Shown here in pieces: positions 42,236 to 51,673 of a DNA stretch of 64,000 nt (the first letter of the stretch is position 1; every line of letters begins with the position of its first letter). The DNA is from Candidatus Methanosuratincola sp. Lineage in GTDB: Archaea > Thermoproteota > Methanomethylicia > Methanomethylicales > Methanomethylicaceae. The notes under the pieces are model-generated. The model ran no database searches. It saw nothing but the letters and a program-made list of their open reading frames with translations, and was not told the origin of the DNA. The stretch lies in NCBI GenBank assembly GCA_037478935.1, contig JBBFLR010000005.1, positions 1-64,000 on the forward strand, in the 5' to 3' direction. The translations under genes were made by a program, and so were the position numbers.

Positions 42236-44155
42236 TTGGGGAGGATGCTGCGCAACCTGGGCAAGAACACGCCCCTCTTACTTGCGTTGATATCTGTAGT
42301 AGTGGCTTTTGGCACCCTTGCAGCCGAGCTGCTGCTTGACGTGGACGTCCTCTTCATATTCCCCACGATAGGTGTGCTGGTGATTACAGTATCCTTGACG
42401 ATGGTAGTGGCACTCCGGGGGCGCCTCTACTTGGGGACAAGGGAGCCTTTCGCGCTCAAACATTTCGATGAGACAAAGGAAAAAGAGAAACAGAAGAAGG
42501 AGGGCGACAGGAGATACTTGCGGATCCTCTCCTCAACGATGGGAGAGCAGCCACTAATTAATTTCATAGCAAAAACACTAGAGGGTTCTGTGAAGGAAGA
42601 GATACCCAAAGCGCTGATGTTCCTGAACCCTGCCGTGTATTCCAAGTTCTACAGCGCCCTCTTCTTCATAACGCTCGCTGCATTGATGCCTTCAGGGGTA
42701 GTGCTCTTCCTGGTTCTCAGGAACCCCCTTGCACTCCTCCTCGTCCTATCACCGTTCCTGATCGTGCTGCTGCCAATAATGGAAGTGAAGGTAAAGATCT
42801 CGAACAGGAAGAGTGATACCGGAAACGAGTTCCCGTTCTTCATGGTCTACGCTGCCACAATACAGGCGGCGGGCCTCTCCCTGTTCAGCGCCCTCGATAG
42901 GCTAGCCGAGTGGAGGATACTCCCGAAAATAAAGCGGGAGGCGCTCGTTGTGAAAAGGGACTATATGTTCTTCTCCCACAACCCGCTAGCGGCGATCGAG
43001 AACGTCGCGAAGCAGCACCCGGACGAAAACGTCAAGACGATCTTCCTAGGCTACACCTCCGTCCTCAGGAGCGGGGGCGACCTGGTCGTCTACCTCAACT
43101 CTAAGGTGAAAGACGGGCTCGCGTCGGTGATCGAGAAGTGGAGGCGCTACGCCGAGTCGGCAAGTACGCTGGGCGAGATCTCTCTCTCGGTCTTCCTTAT
43201 GTTCCCGTCACTGCTCATCGCCATGTCTGTGGCATTTGCGAGCGACTACAGCGTTGTGATGATGCAGCTGTACGGATACCTGGTCCTTCCGCTTCTGGGC
43301 GGCTTCATGATCTTCGGGATACACTTCTCCCAGCCCAGGTTCTACGACTCTTATGACATGAGCAGGGCCCTCACAATCGCCATCATTGTCGCGGCCGGTT
43401 TCGGTGCCGCAACCTTCCTCCTGATCCAGCCGGTGTCGTACTGGCTTGCATCAACGCTTCTGATCTTTTCAGTTATCACCGGGGCCGAGTATCTTAGGGA
43501 GCAGAGCGAGATATCCAAGGTCGAGAGGGCCCTGCCGAACTTCCTCAGGGATATAACCGAGATGATGAAGATTGGGTACGACATAAGCCAGGCGCTGATC
43601 AACCTCTCAAAACAGCGCCAGTACAACAAGGTCTTCGACCGCCTTCTGAAGAGGGTCTCGGAGCACCTTGAGATGAACATGCCCCTCAGGCGTATCGCGG
43701 AGACTATGGCTGTGAGGAGCTGGCTCTGCAGGTACACCTTCTTCATCCTAAGCGAAGTAGTCGACACCGGTGGTGGCACGCCCGAGGTGCTCGAGAACTT
43801 GACCGGCTTTGTCAACAGCGTAGTGCTGGAGAAATCCAAGGCAAAGAGCACCACCCGGACCTACTCTTTCCTCGGGTATGCGACACCCGCTTTCCTCTCC
43901 GCAGTCATGGTCTTTATGGCAAACATGCTCTTCCCCTCGCTGGGCAGCATGTCATTCGGCTCAACACCCATCGCCGTGATGCCCAACGCGGCAACCCTTA
44001 CCCTTATAGCGGATACTGGCATGATGGTGGTAGTGCTCACCGCATTCGTGGTTGGCCTCCTGATAGCAAAGATTGTTGACATGAGCGTCTACGCGACATA
44101 CCACTCTGCAATAGCGCTCGTGATATGCTTCGTCTCGTTCACGTTCATCAGATGA
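42236..44155 (+). CDS. Pilus assembly platform protein (TadC/FlaJ-like, two GspF-type domains)
   Basis: 639 residues with about nine or ten membrane helices in N-terminal, middle and C-terminal blocks, separated by two cytoplasmic helical domains: 'FFMVYAATIQAAGLSLFSALDRLAEW' and 'LPNFLRDITEMMKIGYDISQALINLSKQ'. These are the paired GspF/T2SSF domains of archaeal FlaJ/TadC. ATG 42245 is preceded immediately by GGGGAGG; TTG 42236, adjoining the ATPase stop, is the listed start. No class III peptidase gene follows, so processing must be supplied elsewhere. Confidence 0.9.
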   Translation: MGRMLRNLGKNTPLLLALISVVVAFGTLAAELLLDVDVLFIFPTIGVLVITVSLTMVVALRGRLYLGTREPFALKHFDETKEKEKQKKEGDRRYLRILSSTMGEQPLINFIAKTLEGSVKEEIPKALMFLNPAVYSKFYSALFFITLAALMPSGVVLFLVLRNPLALLLVLSPFLIVLLPIMEVKVKISNRKSDTGNEFPFFMVYAATIQAAGLSLFSALDRLAEWRILPKIKREALVVKRDYMFFSHNPLAAIENVAKQHPDENVKTIFLGYTSVLRSGGDLVVYLNSKVKDGLASVIEKWRRYAESASTLGEISLSVFLMFPSLLIAMSVAFASDYSVVMMQLYGYLVLPLLGGFMIFGIHFSQPRFYDSYDMSRALTIAIIVAAGFGAATFLLIQPVSYWLASTLLIFSVITGAEYLREQSEISKVERALPNFLRDITEMMKIGYDISQALINLSKQRQYNKVFDRLLKRVSEHLEMNMPLRRIAETMAVRSWLCRYTFFILSEVVDTGGGTPEVLENLTGFVNSVVLEKSKAKSTTRTYSFLGYATPAFLSAVMVFMANMLFPSLGSMSFGSTPIAVMPNAATLTLIADTGMMVVVLTAFVVGLLIAKIVDMSVYATYHSAIALVICFVSFTFIR

Positions 44156-44210
44156 GCGCACCGATAAAAAGTTTTTAAAAGCAGACGTGCCTACTCGCTC
44201 CTAGGCCTAC

Positions 44211-45353
44211 GTGCCAGGGAGCCCTCTCATGCCCGCCCCTTTGGAGAAACCGCAGCTGCTCCGATTTTACATTGCTATAGCTGTGTTTTCGACAGCATTT
44301 GGGATAATGTCCCCTGCGGTTCCGCTGTACGCAAGGTTATCGCTCAATGCCAACGACTGGGAGCTCGGGATATTGGGCGCGGTGATGGCGGTTCCATATG
44401 TCATCGGCTCGGTCTTTTTTGGGCGGGCGTCTGACAGAGTGGGGAGAAAACCCCTGCTTGCAGGCGGACTGATCCTGTACTTTTCCGTGGTCTGCGCTTA
44501 CACCTTCACAGCGGACATCCTGATTTTCGGGGCGCTCCGCTGCCTCGAGGGGATTGCGTTCTCCTCGATTTGGCCGTCCGCAGAGGCATTCGTCGCAGAC
44601 AGGAGCAGATCAGGGGGTCTGGATCGCCAGGTCGGATACTACAGCGTCGCCTGGAGTGCAGGCTACACCGCAGGGCCATTTCTCATGGGCGCAGTCGTCT
44701 CCGTGGGGGGGCTGATCTCTGCTTTTCTTCTAGCTTCAGTACTGATCCTCTCAGGACTTGTTACCGTCCTGACGATCAGGATGCCGCGAGCCGCGCGCGG
44801 ACAGGAATCTGACTCCAGGGAAAACTGGAGCCCACGCCCCATTCTGGGGGTAGTCTATGTAATGGTCATCTGGGGGTTTGCCATGCTGACCTTCTACTTC
44901 CTCTTCCCGCCCTACGCCCTGAGCGTGGGCATTACTGCCTCGATGGCGGGATACGTTGTTGGCAGCGCAAGTGGGATGAGGACTCTGTCTTTCCTGCTGT
45001 ACGAGCGTTACCTGAAAAGGAATTCAGCCTCTATGGGGATGGGGCTCCTCCTTCTCTCTACACTCGTAGGTTGGGCCTTCCCGAACATCTTTGGCTTCTT
45101 AACGATGGCGGTTCTATTCGGTTCTGCCCTGGGATTGCTCTATGCTTTTGCGCTGACCCGCCTCCTCGAACTGCCCTCAAAGGGCGCGGGGGCGGGCATC
45201 TTCGAAGCCGCAATAGGATTCGGTCAGTTCTTCGGCCCTGTGACTATGGGTTACGTTGGCTTCCTTTTCGGGTCTGGATCGATATTCCTTGCGCTGTCCA
45301 TTGTCGCGGCAGCCTCGCTTCCTGTAGCGCTGAGGATCAGCCTTAAGCGATGA
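44211..45353 (+). CDS. Major facilitator superfamily transporter
   Basis: 380 residues, 12 membrane helices. The MFS loop 2-3 motif appears as GRASDRVGRKPLL; 'LRCLEGIAFSSIWPSAEAFVAD' marks the drug-efflux-like branch. TATA-like AAGTTTTTAAAA about 30-40 bases upstream. Alternative ATG at 44229. Substrate unknown. Confidence 0.85.
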   Translation: MPGSPLMPAPLEKPQLLRFYIAIAVFSTAFGIMSPAVPLYARLSLNANDWELGILGAVMAVPYVIGSVFFGRASDRVGRKPLLAGGLILYFSVVCAYTFTADILIFGALRCLEGIAFSSIWPSAEAFVADRSRSGGLDRQVGYYSVAWSAGYTAGPFLMGAVVSVGGLISAFLLASVLILSGLVTVLTIRMPRAARGQESDSRENWSPRPILGVVYVMVIWGFAMLTFYFLFPPYALSVGITASMAGYVVGSASGMRTLSFLLYERYLKRNSASMGMGLLLLSTLVGWAFPNIFGFLTMAVLFGSALGLLYAFALTRLLELPSKGAGAGIFEAAIGFGQFFGPVTMGYVGFLFGSGSIFLALSIVAAASLPVALRISLKR

Positions 45354-45356
45354 GCA

Positions 45357-45671
45357 CTAAGCCTGCTCAAGCAGCTCCCTGATGTCGGTAAAGCTCAGAC
45401 CATCCCGTCTCGGGCTTTTCCTCGCGACCTCGCGCCCTCCGTTGAAGAGCAAAGCCGTCGGGACCATGTTTATATTGTATTTCTCCCATGCAGGGTCTGA
45501 ATCATCGGAGATGTCGACTACAGCAACCTCGCACCCGCCCGCCTTCCTCTCAATTTCTTTGACAAGGCTCCTGCAGAATCCGCACCAGCTTGTGCTGAAG
45601 ATGGCAACGAACCTCCTCCCTAAAGAGATAAGTTCTTCAAGCTCACTACTGGTTATCTTTGTCAGCGCCAT
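45357..45671 (-). CDS. Thioredoxin-like protein
   Basis: 104 residues from ATG 45671 (longer frame to 45716 rejected: family N-terminus begins here). Active site STSWCGFCRSL with CxxC and the cis-Pro region NINMVPTALLFNGG. Intracellular disulfide reductase or electron donor. Lies downstream of the hydrogenase operon on the same strand. Confidence 0.88.
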   Translation of the reverse strand: MALTKITSSELEELISLGRRFVAIFSTSWCGFCRSLVKEIERKAGGCEVAVVDISDDSDPAWEKYNINMVPTALLFNGGREVARKSPRRDGLSFTDIRELLEQA

Positions 45672-45757
45672 GGCAAGAACTTTTCGGGCGGGGATATCTA
45701 AACATTTCTGGGCCATCAGATCCTATGTACCTTTGCTCCGGAAGGAGGTGTGTCCCC

Positions 45758-47095
45758 CTACCGGTCGGAAAGGAAGTCCAGGCTGACCGCACACGAAAGG
45801 CAAGGGTCGTAACACCTGACGAGGTCCTCAAGGACATACTTCAGCTTTTCACTGCCTAGGGGCCTGAACTTCTTCACCATCTCAACAGAGTCCACCTCAA
45901 TGCTCTTTGAGTTAACAGCCGTCGGCGTGTAGACTCTGTAGTCCTTGATCAGCCCGCCCTCTATCTCGCAGACGTGGCAGAGCGTCCCCCTGGGGGCTTC
46001 GGCGATCGCAATACCCTTTCCGTCCCTATCACTGAAGCACGGGTTCACCTGCGCCTTCTTGCCGATCCCCGGACTGGGGAAACCATTTGGGACGATCGTG
46101 GTTTCGGATAGCCTCTCACCCGTCTCAATGATCTCTTCCAAGTAGTGCATCAACTCGACCGCCTGTGCTTTGACCATGAGGAATGGGTTTATCCTCCACT
46201 CGATCCTTTCGGCATACTCCCTCGCCTCCGGTTTGAGCTTCCTCCTGTTGAGCATTATCCTCGGCAGGGCGCCGACCGTCGCCTCCGAGCCCCTGAAATA
46301 TGCATGCTTCGAAGTCGAGTATTCCCTCACCACCTCTTCGAGCTCACTGACATACTCCTCGTCAGTTATTGTTGATCCGTCGTTGACCGCCAGGGGGGCT
46401 TCTCTGGCATATGTCGGGTAGGTTTCCGCCTTCAGAGACAGCATCGTCCTGAACCTCTCGAGTTCGGGGAGCTCCATTTCCAGAACATGCTCCACGAAGA
46501 GCTTGGCGTCCCCCTTCAGGGACTCGAGTTTCTTTATGGACTCCATCAGCTCCCTCCCCCTTACGAGGGCACCGAATCCGCCGACCACCACATTCGGGAC
46601 GTGCACCGACCTGCCGCCCCAATACTCGATCAGCTGGGTCGAGGTCGACAGCAGCCTTGTGCCTGCAGCCACCAGATCCTTTTCTCTCAGCCGCAGCACG
46701 CTTATGAGCCCCTTGATCGGTGGCAGGGAAAGGAAGAGCAGGTGCATCATGTGGCTCCTCAGGTTGTTCGCAAGGTAAAGGAGCCGCCTCAGTTCGACGA
46801 CCTCCTCGTTCGGTGTGATGCCGAGCGCCTCCTCGACCGCCTCAGCCGCATTTATCGAGTGGGCGGTGTAGCACAAGCCGCATATCCTGGATGCCACCAG
46901 AGGCGCCATCTCAGCGGGCTTCCCCCTCAGGTACGATGTTAGGAACCTTGGCCCTTCGAGGTTGCGGAACTCTGCCTCTATCCTGCTCCCTGAGAGCCTC
47001 ACCGTGAGCCTGCCGTGCCCTTCGATGAGCCTGAGCTCATTCGTGTCCAAGATCACTTCGTTTTCATTTACATGCATACGTTCATCTCTGTCCAT
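45758..47095 (-). CDS. hydA: NiFe hydrogenase large (alpha) subunit, group 3b/sulfhydrogenase-like
   Basis: 445 residues. The L1 motif RICGLCYTAH and C-terminal L2 DPCLSC supply the four Cys of the Ni-Fe site. Last gene of the hydB-hydG-hydD-hydA operon, overlapping hydD by 14 bases. Oddity: after DPCLSC the sequence is AVSLDFLSDR then stop. The usual His (or Arg) of DPCxxCxxH that marks the maturation-protease cut is Ser here, with a short 9-10 residue tail. The cytosolic enzyme type couples H2 to NAD(P)H. Confidence 0.92.
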   Translation of the reverse strand: MDRDERMHVNENEVILDTNELRLIEGHGRLTVRLSGSRIEAEFRNLEGPRFLTSYLRGKPAEMAPLVASRICGLCYTAHSINAAEAVEEALGITPNEEVVELRRLLYLANNLRSHMMHLLFLSLPPIKGLISVLRLREKDLVAAGTRLLSTSTQLIEYWGGRSVHVPNVVVGGFGALVRGRELMESIKKLESLKGDAKLFVEHVLEMELPELERFRTMLSLKAETYPTYAREAPLAVNDGSTITDEEYVSELEEVVREYSTSKHAYFRGSEATVGALPRIMLNRRKLKPEAREYAERIEWRINPFLMVKAQAVELMHYLEEIIETGERLSETTIVPNGFPSPGIGKKAQVNPCFSDRDGKGIAIAEAPRGTLCHVCEIEGGLIKDYRVYTPTAVNSKSIEVDSVEMVKKFRPLGSEKLKYVLEDLVRCYDPCLSCAVSLDFLSDR

Positions 47096-47837
47096 CCTTC
47101 AACAGCTCCGTGATCTTTTTGCCTGTGAATGCCCTTATTGCACTCATCGCTTTACCCTCTTCAATGCCGTGCCTCTTTATCGTCTTGAGATATGCATCTA
47201 AGTCTGCCTCGATGGCTGGCCCGCGGCAGCTGTAGCATGGGGCGCCGACCGAAGTGCACGCCGCCCCGCATCCGCCCATAGCAAGCGGACCGAGGCACAC
47301 CCTCCCGACCTCGAGCAGGCACCTGTTGCCCTTCAACTTGCACTCGTAGCATACGCTGAAGTCCGGCTGCTTCGGCTCTATCCCGTTAAGTAGCCTTAGT
47401 AGGGCCTCCGTGAACTCCTCCGCGCTGACCGGGCAACCGCTCAGTTCAAAGTCCACGTTCACATACGACGAAAGAGGCTCCGCCTCGAAGACCTCCAAAT
47501 CTTTCAACCTCCTTCTAGTTAGGTCTACGCTCCTTGATGCGCTATAGGCTATGTTGCCGCATGAGGCGCACGTCCCGAGTGCGACTATAAAACTCGAGTT
47601 CTCCCTTATCCTCGAGATCCTCCTCCTGTCAAGGCTTGTCACCACTGCCCCCTCGACGAAGGCTATGTCGACCCTCGGAACCTTGTCTCCCCCGACCGGC
47701 TCGCGGACGAGCTTGAAGTAGTCGATGTCGAAGATCCTCCACAGCGCTTCGAGGTTGGGGCCGAGGTTGGTGATCAGCGTCGTGAGGCACCCCTCGCAGG
47801 AGGTCAGGGAATAGAATGCTGCCTTCATTTTATTCAC
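47082..47837 (-). CDS. hydD: NiFe hydrogenase small (delta) subunit
   Basis: 251 residues. 'FYSLTSCEGCLTTLI', 'ALGTCASCGNIAY' and 'LSGCPVSAEEF' give the proximal cluster ligands; 'CYECKLKGNRC', 'CLGPLAMGGCGAAC' and 'CYSCRGP' give further clusters. Complete group 3-type small subunit with no signal peptide, so cytosolic. Overlaps hydG by 8 bases. Confidence 0.93.
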   Translation of the reverse strand: MNKMKAAFYSLTSCEGCLTTLITNLGPNLEALWRIFDIDYFKLVREPVGGDKVPRVDIAFVEGAVVTSLDRRRISRIRENSSFIVALGTCASCGNIAYSASRSVDLTRRRLKDLEVFEAEPLSSYVNVDFELSGCPVSAEEFTEALLRLLNGIEPKQPDFSVCYECKLKGNRCLLEVGRVCLGPLAMGGCGAACTSVGAPCYSCRGPAIEADLDAYLKTIKRHGIEEGKAMSAIRAFTGKKITELLKDGQR

Positions 47838-48657
47838 CTATCGAATCAAGTGATATCTCGTCGAGCGAGAAGACCGGCCCGTCCCTGCACACGTGCCATC
47901 CGCCTGGTATAATGCACCTCGCACACTTTCCTATACCGCACTTCATGTGCCTCTCCAGCGAGACAAAGATCTGGTCTGTCTTGATCCCCCTCCCGAGCAG
48001 TTCGCCTGCGACGCTCCTCATCACAAGAGGGGACCCGCAAAGGATGGCAACCTGCCCTTCCCCCTTCACAACTCCGTTCAGGTGATCCGTCACCCTGCCC
48101 CTAAGCCCGCCCCATTCTGGCGAAGCCTTGCTCAGCGTGACCATCAAGTTCATCTTATCGGTCCAGGACTTCATCTCGTCCCTGTACACCAGATCCTCTG
48201 GGAAGCGTGCCCCGTAGAGGAGGTTGACCTCGTTGAATTCCTCCCTGTGCTCGACTATGAAGAGTATAAGCGACCTCAGTGCCGCGATGCCTATGCCAGT
48301 CCCGACTATGAGGAGGTCCTTGCCCAACATCCGGCTGACAGGGAAAGGTCTTCCGAACGGGCCCCTTATCCCGACGACGTCCCCGGGCCTCATGTAATGC
48401 GAGGCGATCGTCACAAGCCCGCGCCTGATTATAGTTAGGTCAAGGTGCTTCTGTTCGCTTGGAGAAGATGCTATGCAGAACGGAGCCTCGCCCACACCTG
48501 GGAGGAGGAGCTGGACGAACTGGCCAGGCAGGAACTCTGCCTTCCAGTTGTAGAGCCTAAGCCTGAGTGTCTTGGTTTCAAGGCTCTCGTTCTTGACCGC
48601 CACGACCGTGGCTGACTTCGGGACGTAGGGGTTCACGTCAGCCTTCATTTTGCTCAC
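47830..48657 (-). CDS. hydG: Hydrogenase gamma subunit, FAD/NAD(P)-binding oxidoreductase
   Basis: 275 residues of the ferredoxin-NADP reductase family: FAD motif 'AEFLPGQFVQLLLPG', NAD(P) loop 'LLIVGTGIGIAALRSLI', and C-terminal Cys cluster ('HMKCGIGKCARCIIPGGWHVCRDGPVF') for a 2Fe-2S centre. It passes electrons between NAD(P)H and the Fe-S subunits. Overlaps hydB by 20 bases. Confidence 0.93.
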   Translation of the reverse strand: MSKMKADVNPYVPKSATVVAVKNESLETKTLRLRLYNWKAEFLPGQFVQLLLPGVGEAPFCIASSPSEQKHLDLTIIRRGLVTIASHYMRPGDVVGIRGPFGRPFPVSRMLGKDLLIVGTGIGIAALRSLILFIVEHREEFNEVNLLYGARFPEDLVYRDEMKSWTDKMNLMVTLSKASPEWGGLRGRVTDHLNGVVKGEGQVAILCGSPLVMRSVAGELLGRGIKTDQIFVSLERHMKCGIGKCARCIIPGGWHVCRDGPVFSLDEISLDSIGE

Positions 48658-49678
48658 TCCCTACAGTCCTACGCATGTCTATGCCAGCCGGGCAGAAGGC
48701 GATGCAGTTGCCGCAGCCGACACATCCAGGGATCCCAAATGCCTTTACAGAGAACGGGAACTTGTGCTTTAGCCTCCACCTGTACCTCTCCTCCTTCGTC
48801 TTCAGGAAGATGCTCCCGCCGGCTATCATGCTGTAGCACCTTCGCTGGCACGACATCCTCCTCCTCACCCTCTCCACATTCGAGGGATCCACCAAGTGGA
48901 ACCTGTCCTCAATATCCGAACAGTAGCACGTGGGGCATGTTACCGTGCAGGCTGCACATAGGGTGCAGGAATCCAATCCCTCAACCCCGCCGCGGTCTAT
49001 CTCAACCTCGGACGCACGGATGCTGAACGAGCCCCTCATTTTGGGGGGCCTCTCTTCGAAAGGAATGTCCTCTGCTGGCATGTCGAGCCTGGATGCTACT
49101 CTCTCTCCCGCCTCAGACCTGGGCTGCAGCAGGAACCCGTCCTCTGATCTCCTTATGAGGATGTCGCAATGGTCCCCCTCCAGTTTCCAGGAGCCTGCGG
49201 GGACACAGAAGCAGTAGTCGTCGCCCTCCTCGCACTCTAGCACTGCCGCGAACATTTTCTCCCTCCGGGCCATGTAATAAGGGTCTGCAGGGTCGCTCAG
49301 CATTACCCTGTCCAGGTACCTGATCGAGTTGGCATGGCAGGGGTGGATCGCGAAGAATGCGAGACGCTCGGTCGGGGCGGTGTACTCTGCGTTTATGGTG
49401 ACCGGACACGGTCCCTCCACAGTTGGGAACCTGATCTTCAGCCCGTAGGAGGTGACCGTTGCCGTACTCCTGTACCTGTAGAGCACCTCGCCATCTGGAA
49501 GCAAAAAATCCCTAGGTGAATTGATCGTTCGGACATAGTCGAGTTTCATCCGTGCGCCGGAGGTGAAGTCCGCAAATTTCGTGACGCCGTTCCCCTCCGT
49601 CGGGACTATTACGCGGTATCCCATCTCGCCCAGTATTGAAGGAAGACGGAGAAGATCCCCCTCTTTCACCCTGATCAA
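48638..49678 (-). CDS. hydB: Hydrogenase beta subunit, 4Fe-4S protein
   Basis: 346 residues. C-terminal ferredoxin-like clusters: 'CTLCAACTVTCPTCYC' and 'GIPGCVGCGNCIAFCPAGID'. N-terminal part follows the HydB/AsrA-type family. First gene of the hydBGDA operon, the same order as the soluble sulfhydrogenases of Pyrococcus. Electron wire between HydG and HydD. Confidence 0.92.
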   Translation of the reverse strand: MIRVKEGDLLRLPSILGEMGYRVIVPTEGNGVTKFADFTSGARMKLDYVRTINSPRDFLLPDGEVLYRYRSTATVTSYGLKIRFPTVEGPCPVTINAEYTAPTERLAFFAIHPCHANSIRYLDRVMLSDPADPYYMARREKMFAAVLECEEGDDYCFCVPAGSWKLEGDHCDILIRRSEDGFLLQPRSEAGERVASRLDMPAEDIPFEERPPKMRGSFSIRASEVEIDRGGVEGLDSCTLCAACTVTCPTCYCSDIEDRFHLVDPSNVERVRRRMSCQRRCYSMIAGGSIFLKTKEERYRWRLKHKFPFSVKAFGIPGCVGCGNCIAFCPAGIDMRRTVGSEQNEG

Positions 49679-49852
49679 GCTACCACTTTCCTGTGCTCTG
49701 TTTTATAAATGCTCGATATAACGGTTATTAAGCACGTTTTAGTTCTTCTATATCAGCCTTTTCTTAGAGACAATTGCCTTTCGTACTGGGTAAAGCAGGT
49801 CGCATTTGGCGAAAAAATAAAGAAAAGTAAGTGAGGGAGATCTGTGACTGTG

Positions 49853-50203
49853 CTATTGCTGCCTTCCGCATACCCTCCCCGCGATCACCATCCCGGGGTA
49901 CGTGAGCCTTAAAGGTAGCCCCTTTTCAGCAGCGCTGCCCGCCTCTATCAGGCACGCATCCCTCAGGTTCTTCAGGCTCCACTTCACTGTAGACTCGGGA
50001 AGACTTAGCTCCTTCGAGAGCGTTCTTACATACCAGGAATATGTTTTGGGGTCTCCATTTGCCTCTCTGCAGAGTATGTACCTAAGGATCTGTTGCTGCG
50101 CTTCGGTCATTACTTTCTCTGCAAGCCTTACAAGGGACTCTTCAAGAATTTCAGAGGGGCGTATGGTGGATCTGACGCGGGTTTCAACAGAAAAGGCGTA
50201 CAC
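49853..50203 (-). CDS. Winged-helix transcription regulator
   Basis: 116 residues. 'TEAQQQILRYILCREANGDPKTYSWYVRTLSKELSLPESTVKWSLKNLRDACLIEAG' forms a winged helix with a clear recognition helix. C-terminal VCGRQQ has a lone Cys. Sits upstream of the hydrogenase operon on the same strand, 174 bases before hydB, so it may regulate it; not shown. Confidence 0.75.
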   Translation of the reverse strand: MYAFSVETRVRSTIRPSEILEESLVRLAEKVMTEAQQQILRYILCREANGDPKTYSWYVRTLSKELSLPESTVKWSLKNLRDACLIEAGSAAEKGLPLRLTYPGMVIAGRVCGRQQ

Positions 50204-50361
50204 CTTTACTCATTTTTTGCCCTCCAGTATGGACTTGTTAACCATTCCATTCGAATGTATTTAAAGATGACGCATGCCTTTTGAACGTTCTTTAAAAGCC
50301 GCTTAGGTTTATAAAGGGATCTTGCATCTAAACTGACTTCATATCGAGCAGGGACGCGTCT

Positions 50362-51543
50362 ATGGTCAACGGGCTTTCTGTGGCATCCAACAGGGACTTC
50401 CGGCTGATGATGATGTCGGTAGCAGTCTTCGCTATGACGGACGGGCTGACATACACCATACTTCAGCTGTACCTCAAGTCTGTTGGATTCACCGGGACCA
50501 ACGTCGGGAGGTTCGTGCTGATCCAAGGGATCTCGGCAGCCCTGCTCTTGTTGCCCTTCGGAATGATGTCAGATAGGATGGACAGAAGGAAACTGGTCGC
50601 GCTCGGCGTTGCCTCAAGCTCTACCGCAGTACTGATCGTGGTTACTGCTCGAGAGGAGCCCCTGATCATGCTGGCCGCCTCGCTGTTTGGCCTGGGGAGC
50701 GCGTTGTACTCTCCTTCCTTAAGCGCGCTCATATCGGAGAAGGTGGAGGACAGCGACCTTGAGGCAGCATACACGTTCCAGTCGGTCCTTGTCCAGGCGG
50801 TCTACGGCTTGAGCGCAATGATCGGGTGGATACCCGAGCTCCTTGCGGGTTCGGGATACGCTCTTCCCGATGCGTACAGGATCAGCATAATCTGGCTGGT
50901 GCCGATGGGCTTTGCCGCGGTCTTCCCGGTGCTCAGGGTAAACAAGCCGAAGGGTAGGACTGGAAAGGGCCTTAGGATAAGCAGGAACCCCGTGATCATC
51001 AGGGTAACATTCACGCAGATCCTGATCGGATTCGGAGCCGGCCTCTCAATCCCGATGCTCTCATACTACCTGAGCACCAAGTTCGGGGTCGAATCGGGGC
51101 CAATAGGTACGGTCAATTCGATTGTGAGCTTCCTTGCAATACCCTTCTTCTTCCTTGCCCCCTCGCTGGCGCACAGGATCGGCTCGCTCAAGGCGATCGT
51201 TGTGCCCCAGGTTCTTTCAATACCTCTCATGGCGCTCATCCCACTCAGCCCGAACTTTGGGGCTGCTGCCATATTGTTCGTCTCCCGCCAGATACTGATG
51301 AACATGTCCTCTCCCCTGCTCACGGCGTTCATAATGAGGTACGCCAGCCCCAGCGAGAGAGCCACGACGTCCGCACTTACGGCAATCGCCTGGAGGATCC
51401 CGAACTCGATAGCCGCACAGATCGGCGGATCCCTCTTTGATTACAGTTTGGACCTCCCGCTATATGCAACATCAGCGATCTACTCCGTCTACATTACGGT
51501 CTTCTTCATCCTATTCAGGAGAATGGAGAAGAGATCGCCATGA
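50362..51543 (+). CDS. Major facilitator superfamily transporter
   Basis: 393 residues, 12 membrane helices. 'PFGMMSDRMDRRKLVALG' is the loop 2-3 signature; 'RQILMNMSSPLLTAFIMRYASPSERATTSAL' is typical of efflux-type MFS members. Divergent to the winged-helix gene. Distinct from the MFS genes at 44211 and 63399. Substrate unknown. Confidence 0.85.
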   Translation: MVNGLSVASNRDFRLMMMSVAVFAMTDGLTYTILQLYLKSVGFTGTNVGRFVLIQGISAALLLLPFGMMSDRMDRRKLVALGVASSSTAVLIVVTAREEPLIMLAASLFGLGSALYSPSLSALISEKVEDSDLEAAYTFQSVLVQAVYGLSAMIGWIPELLAGSGYALPDAYRISIIWLVPMGFAAVFPVLRVNKPKGRTGKGLRISRNPVIIRVTFTQILIGFGAGLSIPMLSYYLSTKFGVESGPIGTVNSIVSFLAIPFFFLAPSLAHRIGSLKAIVVPQVLSIPLMALIPLSPNFGAAAILFVSRQILMNMSSPLLTAFIMRYASPSERATTSALTAIAWRIPNSIAAQIGGSLFDYSLDLPLYATSAIYSVYITVFFILFRRMEKRSP

Positions 51544-51673
51544 TCTTCCTTCTGCTAAAGCAGCATGGCAGACCCCGTTCCACAATGTTGGATTATCGCT
51601 ATCCATTGTAATTGACATCAAGAATGGAAACGACCGGGAGCATATCGGGAAAGAAAAAATGAATCGAAAAAGA

